Assembly (NCBI GenBank): GCA_044222685.1
Contig: JBGAMU010000002.1
Location: 1-64,000, forward strand
From: JAEUPI01 sp044222685
GTDB taxonomy: Bacteria > Pseudomonadota > Gammaproteobacteria > Burkholderiales > Burkholderiaceae_C
Length of the DNA: 64,000 nt
Reading direction: 5' to 3'
The translations under genes were made by a program, and so were the position numbers. The notes below the pieces were generated by a model. The model was not told the origin of the DNA. It did no database searches and saw only the letters and a program-made list of their open reading frames with translations. Below are positions 1 through 8,828 of the stretch, piece after piece. The stretch's first letter is position 1. Each line of letters begins with the position of its first letter.

Positions 1-378
1 GTGGTGTTCACCACCGCCTACAACGGCCGCATCACCGCCGCCAACGAGAAGGACAAGAAGAACTTCAAGATGGTCTGGAAGGACACGCCCTACACGATGG
101 ACAGCTGGGTCATCATGAAGGGCACGCCCAACAAGGCCAACGCCGAGAAGCTGCTCGAGTTCCTCGGCCGGCCCGACAACCAGGCCAAGCTGCCCAAGTA
201 CGTGCGTTACGGCGTCACCGCCGCCGGCGCCGCCCCGCTGATCGACAAGAGCCTGATGGGCGAACTGCCGACCAACCCAGACATCCTGAAGCAGGCCTTC
301 GCCGAGGATCCGAAGTTCTGGATCGACAACGGTGACAAGCTTGCCGAACGTTGGACGAAGTGGTCCGGCACGAAGTAA
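1..378 (+). CDS. Polyamine-type ABC transporter substrate-binding protein, C-terminal part (truncated by window edge)
   Basis: This is the last 125 or so residues of a periplasmic solute-binding protein; the 5' end lies outside the window, so the GTG at base 1 should not be taken as the start. The text resembles the C-terminal lobe of PotD/PotF-like proteins: a DTPYTMDSWVI segment, then KANAEKLLEFL, then a terminal helix ending in ERWTKWSGTK. It would capture a polyamine or similar cation in the periplasm and deliver it to the two permeases that follow. The next start codon is only 4 bases after the stop, so the three genes form one transcript. The ATPase gene is not in view and is presumably upstream. 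Substrate is not determined. Confidence 0.85.
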   Translation: MVFTTAYNGRITAANEKDKKNFKMVWKDTPYTMDSWVIMKGTPNKANAEKLLEFLGRPDNQAKLPKYVRYGVTAAGAAPLIDKSLMGELPTNPDILKQAFAEDPKFWIDNGDKLAERWTKWSGTK

Positions 379-382
379 GGAC

Positions 383-1558
383 GTGAAGCTCGGTGGTCGT
401 TCGGCGCTGCTGGCGCCACTGACCGCGTTCCTGCTCGTCTTCTTCGTCGTGCCGCTGGCGTGGCTGCTGTCGCTGGCGGTGCGCGAGGCCGAGGTGCCGC
501 GTGCGCTGCCGCGCACGCTGGCGGTGCTCGAACAGTGGGAGCCCGGCACCGGGTTGCCCGGCGCGTTGTGGCCCGCCTTCGGGCAGGACCTGGTCGCCGC
601 ACGCGAGGCCAGCACGCTGGCCGATGCGGCGCGGCGGCTGAACTACGAAGTCAACGGTGTGCGCTCGACGCTGATGCGCGCCGCGCGCGAGGCGGCCGGT
701 GTGGCACCGGACAGCCTCGACGCCGGCTTCTTCGAGAAGGTCGACCCCACGCTCGGCACGCCGGCGTTCTTTGCCGCGGTGAAGCGCGCGCGCGGGCCGG
801 TGTCGGCCTTCTACGTGCTGGCGTCGCTCGACCTGACGCGCGACGTGCAGGGCCGCATCCATCGCGCGGCCGAGGCCAACCGCATCTACCTCGACGTGCT
901 GGGCCGCACGCTGGCCATCAGCGCCACGGTGACGCTGCTGTGCCTGCTGCTCGGCTTTCCGGTGGCGATGCTGCTCACGCAGGTGAAGGAGCGCACGGCC
1001 GACGCGCTGATGATCCTGGTGCTGCTGCCGTTCTGGACCTCGCTGCTGGTGCGCACCGCCGCCTGGGTGGTGGTGCTGCAGCGCGAAGGCATGGTCAACA
1101 GCCTGCTGCTCAAGCTCGGGCTCATCGCCGAGCCGCTGGCGCTGATCTACAACCGCACCGGCGTGCTGGTGGCGATGACGCACGTGCTGCTGCCGTTCAT
1201 GATCCTGCCGCTGTACAGCGTGCTCAAGGGCATACCGCCGCACTACATGCGCGCGGCCGCCAGCCTGGGCGCGCCGCCGGTCACCGCCTTCGTGCGGGTG
1301 TTCCTGCCGATCGCCGCGCCGGGCATCGCCGCCGGCTCGCTGATGGTGTTCATCCTCGCCCTCGGCTACTACATCACGCCGGCGCTGGTGGGCGGCGGCG
1401 CCGACCAGATGCTGAGCTACTTCGTCGCCACCTACACCACCGACACCGGCAACTGGGGCCTGGCCGCCGCGCTCGGCCTGCTGATGCTGGTGACGACCGC
1501 GGTGCTCTACGCCGTGTCGCACCGCCTGTCGGGTGGCCGCACGATGGCAGTGGGCTGA
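383..1558 (+). CDS. ABC transporter permease, PotB-like
   Basis: Inner-membrane permease of about 391 residues. I chose the GTG at 383 because TAAGG lies just before it and it follows the binding-protein stop by 4 bases. One hydrophobic segment lies near residues 10-30, then a hydrophilic stretch of about 130 residues, then five or so membrane segments. The permease coupling (EAA) loop is visible as RAAASLGAPPVTAF, followed by the expected proline/glycine pattern. The long soluble insert between the first two membrane segments makes this protein longer than E. coli PotB (about 275-285 residues). Its stop is 2 bases before the next permease start. Family assignment is firm; polyamine as substrate is inferred. 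Confidence 0.88.
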   Translation: MKLGGRSALLAPLTAFLLVFFVVPLAWLLSLAVREAEVPRALPRTLAVLEQWEPGTGLPGALWPAFGQDLVAAREASTLADAARRLNYEVNGVRSTLMRAAREAAGVAPDSLDAGFFEKVDPTLGTPAFFAAVKRARGPVSAFYVLASLDLTRDVQGRIHRAAEANRIYLDVLGRTLAISATVTLLCLLLGFPVAMLLTQVKERTADALMILVLLPFWTSLLVRTAAWVVVLQREGMVNSLLLKLGLIAEPLALIYNRTGVLVAMTHVLLPFMILPLYSVLKGIPPHYMRAAASLGAPPVTAFVRVFLPIAAPGIAAGSLMVFILALGYYITPALVGGGADQMLSYFVATYTTDTGNWGLAAALGLLMLVTTAVLYAVSHRLSGGRTMAVG

Positions 1559-1560
1559 CC

Positions 1561-2364
1561 ATGGCCTGGCGCGCGCTCTACTGGACATTCTGCGCCGCGG
1601 TGCTGGCCTTCCTGCTGGTGCCGATCGCGGCCATCGTGCCGCTGTCGTTCTCCAGCGGCTCGTTCCTCACCTACCCGATGCCCGGCTGGTCGTTGCGCTG
1701 GTATCACGAGGTCTTCAGCGGCGGGCGCTGGATGACGGCGCTCGGCAATTCGCTGTTCGTGGGCCTGAGCGCCACCGCGATCTCGGTGCTGCTCGGCACG
1801 CTGGCGGCGCTCGGCCTGGCACGCCAGCGCGGCGCCTGGGCCGCGCTGCTCAAGCTGGCGATGCTGTCGCCGATGATCGTGCCGGTGATCCTGATCGCGG
1901 TGGCGAGCTACTTCTTCCTGGCGCCGCTGGCGCTGACCAGCAGCTACAGCGGACTGATCCTCGCGCATACGGTGATCGCGGTGCCCTTCGTGGTCGTGCC
2001 GGTGCTCACCGCACTGGAGCTGCAGGACCCGAACCTCGCCCGTGCCGCGGCGGCCTGCGGCGCGCCGCCGTCGACCACGTTCCTTCGCGTCACGCTGCCG
2101 GGCATCGTGCCGGCGATGGCCTCGGGCGCGCTGTTCGCGTTCGCCGCCTCGTTCGACGACGTGGTGATCGCGCTGCTGGTGGCCGGCCCCGACCAGCGCA
2201 CGCTGCCGCGCGAGATGTTCTCCGGCCTGCGCGACAGCATCACGCCGGCGCTGACCGCGGTGGCGACGATCATGATCGTCTTCTCGACCGCTCTCTTCCT
2301 GCTGATGCAGGCGCTGCAGCGGCGCGCGCGGCGGGCGGCCACGCGCGACGGCAACGCCCCCTGA
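1561..2364 (+). CDS. ABC transporter permease, PotC-like
   Basis: Second membrane component of the polyamine-type importer, 267 residues, starting 2 bases after the stop of the first permease. Six hydrophobic segments are seen. The EAA coupling loop reads RAAAACGAPPSTTF, followed by LRVTLPGIVPAMASG, and the DDVVIALLVAG segment is typical of PotC-type permeases. It pairs with the upstream permease to form the channel. The gene ends the operon: the next gene, at 2368-2694, is on the opposite strand and its stop lies only 3 bases away, so the two transcripts converge. Confidence 0.9.
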   Translation: MAWRALYWTFCAAVLAFLLVPIAAIVPLSFSSGSFLTYPMPGWSLRWYHEVFSGGRWMTALGNSLFVGLSATAISVLLGTLAALGLARQRGAWAALLKLAMLSPMIVPVILIAVASYFFLAPLALTSSYSGLILAHTVIAVPFVVVPVLTALELQDPNLARAAAACGAPPSTTFLRVTLPGIVPAMASGALFAFAASFDDVVIALLVAGPDQRTLPREMFSGLRDSITPALTAVATIMIVFSTALFLLMQALQRRARRAATRDGNAP

Positions 2365-2367
2365 AGA

Positions 2368-2694
2368 CTAGGAACCCGTGCGCCCTCGGCCGCGCACCGG
2401 CTCGAACATCATGTCGAGTTCACGCAAGCGCACATGCGCCTCGCCCTGGCTGATCGCGCACGACACCTGTTCGAAGATCTCGGTTCGCAGGTACCACAGA
2501 TCATCGGGGTTGTCGGCGCCGCGCACGCGCGAGCGCAGCAGGCTCGCCTGCTCACTGTAGGCGCCGCGCAGCGCCTGTTCGAACTCCTCGCGCAACTCGG
2601 CCATCCGGGCCAGCGCCGCCGCGGGACCGCGCAGGTAGCGGGTGCCCGAACGCGGCCACAGCGAACCCGATGCTGCCCATGCCTTCTGGTACAT
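2368..2694 (-). CDS. Small protein of unknown function
   Basis: A 108-residue reading frame whose ATG at 2694 is preceded by AAGGA at good spacing. I do not recognise the family. The N-terminal 25 residues are rich in Ser, Trp, Arg and Gly. The middle (about 28-60) is a charged amphipathic helix containing AELREEFEQALRGAYSEQ. The C-terminal part holds DDLWYLRTEIFEQVSC and ends in RELDMMFEPV plus a basic tail. No signal peptide or membrane segment is seen. The stop codon is TAG. It may belong with the LysR gene upstream on the same strand, but a 233-base gap separates them. Confidence 0.6.
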   Translation of the reverse strand: MYQKAWAASGSLWPRSGTRYLRGPAAALARMAELREEFEQALRGAYSEQASLLRSRVRGADNPDDLWYLRTEIFEQVSCAISQGEAHVRLRELDMMFEPVRGRGRTGS

Positions 2695-2927
2695 CGCCGA
2701 ATCCTTCGACTTGAACCGTCCCGCCCCCTCGCATTCGCCTGAACCGGCGGCCGCGTGGACTGCACCGCGCGCAGGCGCCCGATGTGAGCGCTCAGTGAAA
2801 CGCCGCGTTCGCGCGGACGCAAGCCGGTAACCCCGCGAAGCCGTCCGCGAAACGCGACAAAGCACGGGATGTCCCTGTGGGGGTTTGTGCCTGTGTTGCG
2901 GTGCAGCGACTGTGGCGCGCTGCCCGT

Positions 2928-3896
2928 TCAGCGCAAAGGGGCTCGGGCCTTCGCCGTCGCGCGACGCGCTCGCGGCGTCGGCAGCGGATCGACCTCGCGG
3001 ATCAGCCGGGCGCCTTCGGCAAGCAGGAACTCGCGGAAGGCACGGGCCACCGGCGGCAGGCGCTTCTGGCGCCGCTGCACCAGGTACCAGTTGAGCATCA
3101 GCGGAAAGCCCTGCACGTCGAGCATCACCAGCGACTTGTCGCGCAGCTCGCGGCTCACGGTGTGGGCCGACAGGAAGCTGATGCCCATGCCGGCGAGCAC
3201 GGCCTGCTTGATGGTCTCGGTGCTGCGGATCTCCATCGCCACGTTGAGCCGCTCGAGCTGCCGGCCCAGGCCCTCGGCCATCGACTGCCAGGTGTCGGAG
3301 CCCTTCTCGCGCACGATGAACGGCTCGCGCACCACCTGCGCCAGCGGGATGCCGCGTTCGCGCGCCAGCGCATGCCCCGGCGGCGCGACGATCACGTACG
3401 GGTGCGGCGCGAACGGCTCGCTCACGGTGTCGGCGTCGTGCGGCGGGCGCACCATCACCGCCAGGTCGGTCAGGTTGTCGGCCAGCTGCACCAGCAGGTC
3501 TTCGCGGTTGTGCACCGCCAGGTTCAAGCGCACGCCGGGGTGGCGGCCGGCAAACTGAACCAGCAGCCGCGGGAAGAAGTAGTCGCCGGCACTGATCACC
3601 GCCACGTTGAGCTTGCCGCCGGCCACGCCCTTGAACTGCGTCATCGCCGCGTCGGCGTCCTCGAACTGCCGGATGATCAGCCGGCTGTGGTGCAGCAGCT
3701 CGGTGCCGGCCGCGGTGAGGAAGATCTTCTTGCCCAGCTGCTCGAACAGCGGCACGCCGGCGTGCTCTTCCAGCTTGCGCACCTGCGTCGACACTGCGGG
3801 TTGGGTGAGGTGCAGCTCCTCGGCCGCGCGCGAGAAGCCGTTGAGCCGCGCCACGGCCTCGAACACCTTCAGCTGGCGCAGGGTGGCGTGCCTCAC
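2928..3896 (-). CDS. LysR-family transcriptional regulator (CbbR-like)
   Basis: A 322-residue LysR-type regulator. The N-terminal winged helix-turn-helix (about residues 4-62) reads LRQLKVFEAVARLNGFSRAA, then LTQPAVSTQVRKLEE. The inducer-binding region (about 90-300) has the expected LysR pattern, with GVRLNLAVHNRE and GMGISFLSAHTV. The wording of the DNA-binding domain is close to CbbR-type regulators, but no RuBisCO genes are nearby. It is transcribed away from the fumarylacetoacetate-hydrolase-family gene at 4013, the usual LysR arrangement, and an inverted repeat lies between the two. Its target is probably the 4013-5828 gene pair; the effector is unknown. Confidence 0.92.
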   Translation of the reverse strand: MRHATLRQLKVFEAVARLNGFSRAAEELHLTQPAVSTQVRKLEEHAGVPLFEQLGKKIFLTAAGTELLHHSRLIIRQFEDADAAMTQFKGVAGGKLNVAVISAGDYFFPRLLVQFAGRHPGVRLNLAVHNREDLLVQLADNLTDLAVMVRPPHDADTVSEPFAPHPYVIVAPPGHALARERGIPLAQVVREPFIVREKGSDTWQSMAEGLGRQLERLNVAMEIRSTETIKQAVLAGMGISFLSAHTVSRELRDKSLVMLDVQGFPLMLNWYLVQRRQKRLPPVARAFREFLLAEGARLIREVDPLPTPRARRATAKARAPLR

Positions 3897-3941
3897 CGCC
3901 GGCCTCGCTGCTGCGTCGATGTCTGGCAGGCGGCATGCATT

Positions 3942-3961
3942 AGCTATTCTGAATGGTAGCT
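3942..3961. promoter_or_regulatory. Probable LysR operator (interrupted inverted repeat)
   Basis: The divergent gap contains the inverted repeat AGCTA-N10-TAGCT (arms 3942-3946 and 3957-3961), perfect over 5 bases per arm. It has the size and dyad layout of a LysR-type T-N11-A box. It lies 45 bases before the LysR start and 52 before the hydrolase-family start, so it could serve autoregulation and activation of the divergent genes. The call rests on symmetry and position only. Confidence 0.5.
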
Positions 3962-4012
3962 GTCGTCAAGTTTGATTTTACGTTATCGATCGCACTGCCT
4001 AGCATCCGTCCC

Positions 4013-4780
4013 ATGCTGCAACACTGGATTCGTTACTCGCACGCCGGCCTCGTCGGCTTCGGCACACTCGAAGACGACCGCATCCGCGTCTACGACGGCG
4101 AGATGTTCGGCGAGTGCCGCCCCGCCGGCACCGAGCTCGCGCTCGACGCCGTGACGCTGCTGCGCCCGTGCACGCCGACCAAGGTGATCGCGATGTACAA
4201 CAACTTCGCCCCGCTGGTGGAGAAGTTGCAGCAGCGCTTGCCGAGCGAACCGCAATACCTGCTCAAGCCGCCCAACACCTACCTCGATCCGGGCGCGACG
4301 ATTCCGGTGCCGGCCTGCGACAGCCGCGTCATCTTCGAGGGCGAGCTGGCCATCGTGATCGGCCGCACCTGCAAGGCGGTGTCCGAGAAGGAGGCGCTGT
4401 CCTACGTGTTCGGCTACACCTGCGCCAACGACGTCACCGCGGTCGACGTGCTGACGCGCGACCCGGCCTTCGCGCACTGGGCGCGCGCCAAGGGTTTCGA
4501 CGGCTTCTGCCCGTTCGGCCCGGTGATTGCCAGTGGCCTCGATCCGGCCGCCTTGCGTGTGCGCACGCTGCTCAACGGCCAGGTCAGACAGGACTTTCCG
4601 CTATCCGACATGCATTTCAACGTGCCGAAGATCGTCAGCAGCCTCTCGCGCGACATGACCCTCCATCCGGGGGATCTGATCCTCAGCGGCACCTCGCTCG
4701 GCGTGGGCGTGATGCGTCCGGCCAGTAGCATCGAGATTGAGATCCCCGGCATCGGCACGCTCGCCAACCGCTTCGGGTGA
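4013..4780 (+). CDS. Fumarylacetoacetate hydrolase family protein
   Basis: A 255-residue enzyme of the FAH fold (includes fumarylacetoacetases, acylpyruvases, 2-hydroxyhepta-2,4-diene-1,7-dioate isomerases and oxaloacetate decarboxylases), which cleaves or isomerises 2-oxo acids using a divalent metal. Visible landmarks are the VIFEGELAIVIG segment with its metal-binding glutamates, FGYTCANDVTAVD, RAKGFDGFCPFGP, and the terminal GDLILSGTSLGVG. I chose the ATG at 4013 rather than the in-frame ATG at 3953, because the extra 20 residues do not look like family sequence and would overlap the LysR operator region. The ketopantoate-reductase-like gene follows after 37 bases. The exact substrate cannot be read from sequence. 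Confidence 0.85.
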   Translation: MLQHWIRYSHAGLVGFGTLEDDRIRVYDGEMFGECRPAGTELALDAVTLLRPCTPTKVIAMYNNFAPLVEKLQQRLPSEPQYLLKPPNTYLDPGATIPVPACDSRVIFEGELAIVIGRTCKAVSEKEALSYVFGYTCANDVTAVDVLTRDPAFAHWARAKGFDGFCPFGPVIASGLDPAALRVRTLLNGQVRQDFPLSDMHFNVPKIVSSLSRDMTLHPGDLILSGTSLGVGVMRPASSIEIEIPGIGTLANRFG

Positions 4781-4817
4781 CGCACAGCATGTTCTACAGC
4801 CTGCAAACGAGACCCTC

Positions 4818-5828
4818 ATGCGAATCGCCATCATCGGCGCCGGTGCCATCGGCGGCTATGTCGGAGTCAAGCTGGCGTTAGCCGGCGAAGACGTCACCTT
4901 CGTCGCGCGCGGCGCCAACCTGGAGGCCATCCGCCAGCGCGGCATGACGCTCAGGCTGGCCGACGGCAGCGAGCTGCACGCGGCCCAGGTGCGCGCCACC
5001 AACGACTACGCCGGCCTCGGCGTGCAGGACGTCGTGATCCTCGCGATGAAGGCCCACCAGGTGGCCGACGTCGCCGGCCAGGTGCCGCACCTGATCGGCC
5101 CGCAGACGATGGTGGTGACGATGCAGAACGGCATTCCGTTCTGGTACTTCCATCAGCACGGCGGAGCGCTGGCCGGCCGCCCGGTCGAGAGTGTCGACCC
5201 CGACGGCGCGATCCTGCGCGCGATCCCGCCGCAGCAGGTGATCGGCTGCGTGGTCTATCCCGCCACCGAGCTGGTCGCGCCCGGCGTCGTGCGCCATATC
5301 GAAGGCGATCGCTTCCCGCTCGGCGAGCTCGACGGCAGCGCCAGCGAGCGCGTGACGCGTCTGTCGGAGTGCTTCACGCGGGCCGGACTCAAGGCGCCGG
5401 TGCTCGACGACATCCGCGCCGAGATCTGGCTCAAGCTGTGGGGCAACCTGACCTTCAACCCGATCAGCGCGGCCTCGCATGCCACGCTGGTCGACATCTG
5501 CCAGTACCCGCTGACCCGCGACCTCGCCGCCAAGATGATGGGCGAGGCGCAGGCGGTGGCGAACAAGCTCGGCATCCAGTTCCGTGTGTCGCTCGACAAG
5601 CGCATCGCCGGTGCCGAGAAGGTCGGCAAGCACAAGACCTCGATGCTGCAGGACGTGGAGGCCGGCCGCGCACCCGAGATCGACGCGCTCGTCGGTTCGG
5701 TGGTCGAACTGGGCCGCCTCACCGACACGCCGACGCCGCACATCGACGCGGTCTACGCGCTGATCAAGCTGCTGGCGCGCAGCATGGCGGCCGAGCGCGG
5801 GCGGGTGAGGCTGGAAGTGATCGCCTGA
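4818..5828 (+). CDS. 2-dehydropantoate 2-reductase family protein
   Basis: A 336-residue NADP-dependent ketopantoate reductase (PanE/ApbA) fold. The N-terminal Rossmann motif is GAGAIGGYVG (residues 7-16). The C-terminal helical domain contains EIWLKLWGNLTFNPISA and KTSMLQDVEAGRAPEID, the conserved substrate-pocket region including the catalytic lysine (KLWGN) and the serine/aspartate segment. In this setting, beside a 2-oxo-acid cleaving enzyme under a LysR regulator, it more likely reduces a branched 2-oxo acid in a catabolic route than makes pantoate; such paralogues are frequent in Burkholderiales. The start at 4818 gives the Rossmann motif its usual position at the N terminus. Confidence 0.85.
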   Translation: MRIAIIGAGAIGGYVGVKLALAGEDVTFVARGANLEAIRQRGMTLRLADGSELHAAQVRATNDYAGLGVQDVVILAMKAHQVADVAGQVPHLIGPQTMVVTMQNGIPFWYFHQHGGALAGRPVESVDPDGAILRAIPPQQVIGCVVYPATELVAPGVVRHIEGDRFPLGELDGSASERVTRLSECFTRAGLKAPVLDDIRAEIWLKLWGNLTFNPISAASHATLVDICQYPLTRDLAAKMMGEAQAVANKLGIQFRVSLDKRIAGAEKVGKHKTSMLQDVEAGRAPEIDALVGSVVELGRLTDTPTPHIDAVYALIKLLARSMAAERGRVRLEVIA

Positions 5829-5867
5829 CAGTGTCCCCGACGATCGACGGCGACCGGGCGGCTGCTT

Positions 5868-5955
5868 GCGGCCCTGAGCGGCCGTTGGCGGCGCGAACCT
5901 TGGAGCGAGGGGCGAAGGACCCAGTATGAGCCCCGGGCGGGTACCGCCTGGCGCG
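5868..5955 (+). repeat. Dispersed intergenic repeat, copy A
   Basis: The gap between two convergent genes holds pieces that recur elsewhere in the window. The segment at 5868-5890 matches the reverse complement of 35674-35696 in 22 of 23 positions. TTGGAGCGAGG at 5900-5910 is matched at about 35641-35651, also inverted. The hairpin core GGCGG-GTA-CCGCC (5936-5948) is repeated near 22390, 35108 and 35323. No reading frame here looks real. Confidence 0.7.
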
Positions 5956-5972
5956 AACGCGTTGTCGCAACA

Positions 5973-5993
5973 GCGCGCTGACCGGCAGCGCGC
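5973..5993 (-). terminator. Stem-loop just after fdsA (possible terminator)
   Basis: A perfect 8-base stem, GCGCGCTG / CAGCGCGC with a 5-base loop, starts 4 bases beyond the fdsA stop on the minus strand. It is well placed to end the oxc-fdsA operon, but no clear U-run follows, so it may act as a 3' stabilising structure instead. Confidence 0.45.
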
Positions 5994-5996
5994 GGC

Positions 5997-8828
5997 CTAC
6001 CGGGCCATCTCGGCGGCAATCGCCAAGCCTCCGCCGAAGCTGCTCTGCTGCGGCACCGCGCCACCACGCTCCACGCGCACCGCGCAGTACTTGAACTCGG
6101 GGATCTTGCCGAACGGATCCAGCGCCGAGTTGGTCAGCTTGTTGATCGCCGCCTCGTAGTAGCAGAACGGCACGAACACCGCGCCGCGCGGCGTGCCGTC
6201 GTCGGCGCGGGCGTAGAGCGACACGCTGCCGCGGCGCGACGCGATCGTGATCACGTCGCCCGGAGTGATGCCCATCTCGGCCAGATCCAGCGGATGCAGC
6301 GTCGCGGTCGGGTCGGGCTCGATCGCGTCGAGCACCATCGTGCGGCGCGTCATGCTGCCGGTGTGCCAATGCTCGAGCTGGCGGCCGGTGATCAGCACGC
6401 GCGGGTACTCGGTGTCGGGCCGCTCGTCGGCCGGGATGATGTCAGCGGGCACGAAGCGCGCCTTGCCGCCCTCGCGCGGGAAGTCGCTGACGAACACCAC
6501 CGGATCGCCCGGGTCGCCTTCCTTCATGCACGGGTAGGTCACCGCGTGCTCGCGCTCGAGCCGTTCCCAGGTGATGCCGCCGATGCTCGGCATCGTGTGG
6601 CGCATCTCGTCGAACACCTGCGACACGTGCTCGTAGTGCCAGTCGAGACCGAGCTGCTGCGCGATGCTCTGGATGATCCACAGGTCCTGCCGCGCGTCGC
6701 CGGGCGGCTGCAACGCCTGTCGGCCCAGCTGCACCAGGCGGTCGGTGTTGGTGAAGGTGCCGGTCTTCTCGGGGAAGGCGCTCGCCGGCAGGATCACATC
6801 CGCCAGGTAGGCCGTCTCGGTGAGGAAGATGTCCTGCACCACCAGGTGCTCCAGCGCCGCCAGCGCCTCGCGCGCATGATTGGCGTCGGGGTCCGACATC
6901 GCCGGGTTCTCGCCCATGATGTACATGCCGCGCACGCCACCTTCGACGATGGAGTGCATCACCTCCACCACGGTGAGGCCGGGCTTGGCGTCGAGCGTGC
7001 CGGGGGCGAGCTGCCAGGCCTTCTCGAAACGCGCGCGCACAGCGGGCTCGTTCACGCGCTGGTAGTCGGGCAGCATCATCGGGATCAGGCCCGAGTCGGA
7101 CGCGCCCTGCACGTTGTTCTGGCCGCGCAGCGGGTGCAGCCCGGTGCCGGGCCGGCCGATCTGCCCGGTCATCAGCGCCAGCGCGATCAGGCAGCGCGCG
7201 TTGTCGGTGCCGTGCACGTGCTGGCTGATGCCCATGCCCCACAGGATCATCGAGGCCTTGGAGCGCGCATACAGACGCGCCACTTCCCTCAGCGTCTCGG
7301 CGTCGATGCCGCAGATCGGCGCCATCGCCTCGGGCGAATACGCCGCCACGTTCTGCCGCAGCTCGTCGTAGCCGATCGTGCGGCTGCGGATGAACGACTC
7401 GTCGACCAGGCCCTCGGTGACGATCACGTGCATCAGCGCGTTCAGCATCGCCACGTCGGTGTCGGCGTTGAACTGCAGGTAGCGGTGCGCGATGCGCGAG
7501 AGGTCGGATCGGCGCGGATCGCAGACGATCAGCTTCGTACCGTTCTTCACCGCGTTCTTGATCCAGGTGGCCGCCACCGGATGATTCACCGTCGGGTTGG
7601 CGCCGATCAGGATCACCACCTCGGCCTGGGTGACGTCCATCACCGGGTTGCTCACCGCGCCGGAGCCGATGCCTTCGAGCAGCGCGAACACCGACGAGGC
7701 GTGGCACAGCCGCGTGCAGTGGTCGACGTTGTTGCTGCCGAACCCCGTGCGCACCAGCTTCTGGAACAGATAGGCCTCTTCGTTGCTGCCCTTGGCCGAG
7801 CCGAAGCCGGCCAGCGCCTTGGGGCCGTGCTGGTCGCGGATGGCTTTCAGCTTGCCGCCGGCCAGCGCCAGCGCCTCGTCCCACGTCGCCTCGCGGAACA
7901 CGTCCATCACATGGTCCGGATCCATCACGAAGTCGCCGCGCTTGGGCGGCGCGTCGGCGCGACGCACCAGCGGCCGCGTCAATCGCTGCGGGTGATTGGC
8001 ATAGTCGAAGCCGTAGCGACCCTTGACGCACAGGCGCGACTGGTTGGCCGGCCCGTCGCGGCCCTCGACGTAGAGGATCTTGTTGTCCTTGACGTGATAG
8101 GTCAGCTGGCAGCCGACGCCGCAGTACGGGCACACCGAATCCACCTGCTTGTCGGGCACCGCGAGCGCGGCGTCGCGCGCCGGCATCAGCGCGCCGGTGG
8201 GGCAGGCCTGCACGCATTCGCCGCAGGCCACGCAGGTGGACGCACCCATCGGGTCGTCCATGTCGAACACGATCTTCGCATGGTCGCCGCGGAAGGCCAG
8301 GCCGATCACGTCGTTGACCTGTTCGTCACGGCAGGCGCGCAGGCAGCGCGTGCACTGGATGCAGGCGTCCAGGTGCACCGCGATCGCCGGATGCGAGGTG
8401 TCGGCCACCGGTTGCGCGCGCGGCGCGAAACGCGGCTTGCCGATCGCGAGCCTCGCCGCCCAGTCGTCGAGCTCGCTGTGCCGCGTGTAGCCGGTCTCGG
8501 GCATGTCGGCCAGCAGCAGCTCGAGCACCATCTGCTGCGACTTGAGCGCGCGCGGGCTGTCGGTCGTGACCTTCATGCCGGCGGTGGCCGTGCGGCAGCA
8601 CGACGGCGCCAGCACGCGTTCGCCCTCGATCTCGACGACGCACGCGCGGCAGTTGCCCACGGCGTCGAGGTCCTGGCGATAACACAGGCGCGGAATCTCC
8701 ACACCCTCGCGTGCGGCGACCTCGATCAGCGGCTCGTCGGCGCGCGCGCTGACCTCGCGGCCGTTGAGCTGGAAGCTGACGCGCTTGACCTCGACCTCGG
8801 TCGATCGCCGGCGGGTGACCGCGCTCAT
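5997..8828 (-). CDS. fdsA: NAD-dependent formate dehydrogenase, molybdenum-containing alpha subunit
   Basis: This 943-residue catalytic subunit oxidises formate to CO2 at a bis-MGD molybdenum centre. In order: a [2Fe-2S] ferredoxin-like domain (C49, C60, C63, C77/C78), then [4Fe-4S] ligands C156-C166 and C199-C209, then the cluster CPYCGVGC with C267, then the molybdopterin domains. The Mo-ligating pair is probably C375-H376 (LCHASSV), at the position of Sec-His in E. coli FdhF. It overlaps the fused gamma-beta gene by 4 bases (ATGA). In this operon it removes formate made from oxalate and yields NADH. No fdsD-like gene lies downstream, and fdhD and mobA are 12 kb away. Confidence 0.95.
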   Translation of the reverse strand: MSAVTRRRSTEVEVKRVSFQLNGREVSARADEPLIEVAAREGVEIPRLCYRQDLDAVGNCRACVVEIEGERVLAPSCCRTATAGMKVTTDSPRALKSQQMVLELLLADMPETGYTRHSELDDWAARLAIGKPRFAPRAQPVADTSHPAIAVHLDACIQCTRCLRACRDEQVNDVIGLAFRGDHAKIVFDMDDPMGASTCVACGECVQACPTGALMPARDAALAVPDKQVDSVCPYCGVGCQLTYHVKDNKILYVEGRDGPANQSRLCVKGRYGFDYANHPQRLTRPLVRRADAPPKRGDFVMDPDHVMDVFREATWDEALALAGGKLKAIRDQHGPKALAGFGSAKGSNEEAYLFQKLVRTGFGSNNVDHCTRLCHASSVFALLEGIGSGAVSNPVMDVTQAEVVILIGANPTVNHPVAATWIKNAVKNGTKLIVCDPRRSDLSRIAHRYLQFNADTDVAMLNALMHVIVTEGLVDESFIRSRTIGYDELRQNVAAYSPEAMAPICGIDAETLREVARLYARSKASMILWGMGISQHVHGTDNARCLIALALMTGQIGRPGTGLHPLRGQNNVQGASDSGLIPMMLPDYQRVNEPAVRARFEKAWQLAPGTLDAKPGLTVVEVMHSIVEGGVRGMYIMGENPAMSDPDANHAREALAALEHLVVQDIFLTETAYLADVILPASAFPEKTGTFTNTDRLVQLGRQALQPPGDARQDLWIIQSIAQQLGLDWHYEHVSQVFDEMRHTMPSIGGITWERLEREHAVTYPCMKEGDPGDPVVFVSDFPREGGKARFVPADIIPADERPDTEYPRVLITGRQLEHWHTGSMTRRTMVLDAIEPDPTATLHPLDLAEMGITPGDVITIASRRGSVSLYARADDGTPRGAVFVPFCYYEAAINKLTNSALDPFGKIPEFKYCAVRVERGGAVPQQSSFGGGLAIAAEMAR

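Noticed and set aside
215..1588. Long minus-strand reading frame across the permease genes
   Set aside because: Its text is low-complexity His/Arg/Gln-rich, the usual antisense shadow of GC-rich coding DNA, and it overlaps two clear membrane proteins.
3953..4012. Upstream ATG at 3953 as start of the FAH-family gene
   Set aside because: The added 20 residues are not family-like and the start lies inside the probable LysR operator.
5829..5996. Possible fdsD gene after fdsA
   Set aside because: The gap is 168 bases, shorter than a typical fdsD (about 70 codons), and translates to Arg-rich shadow text.
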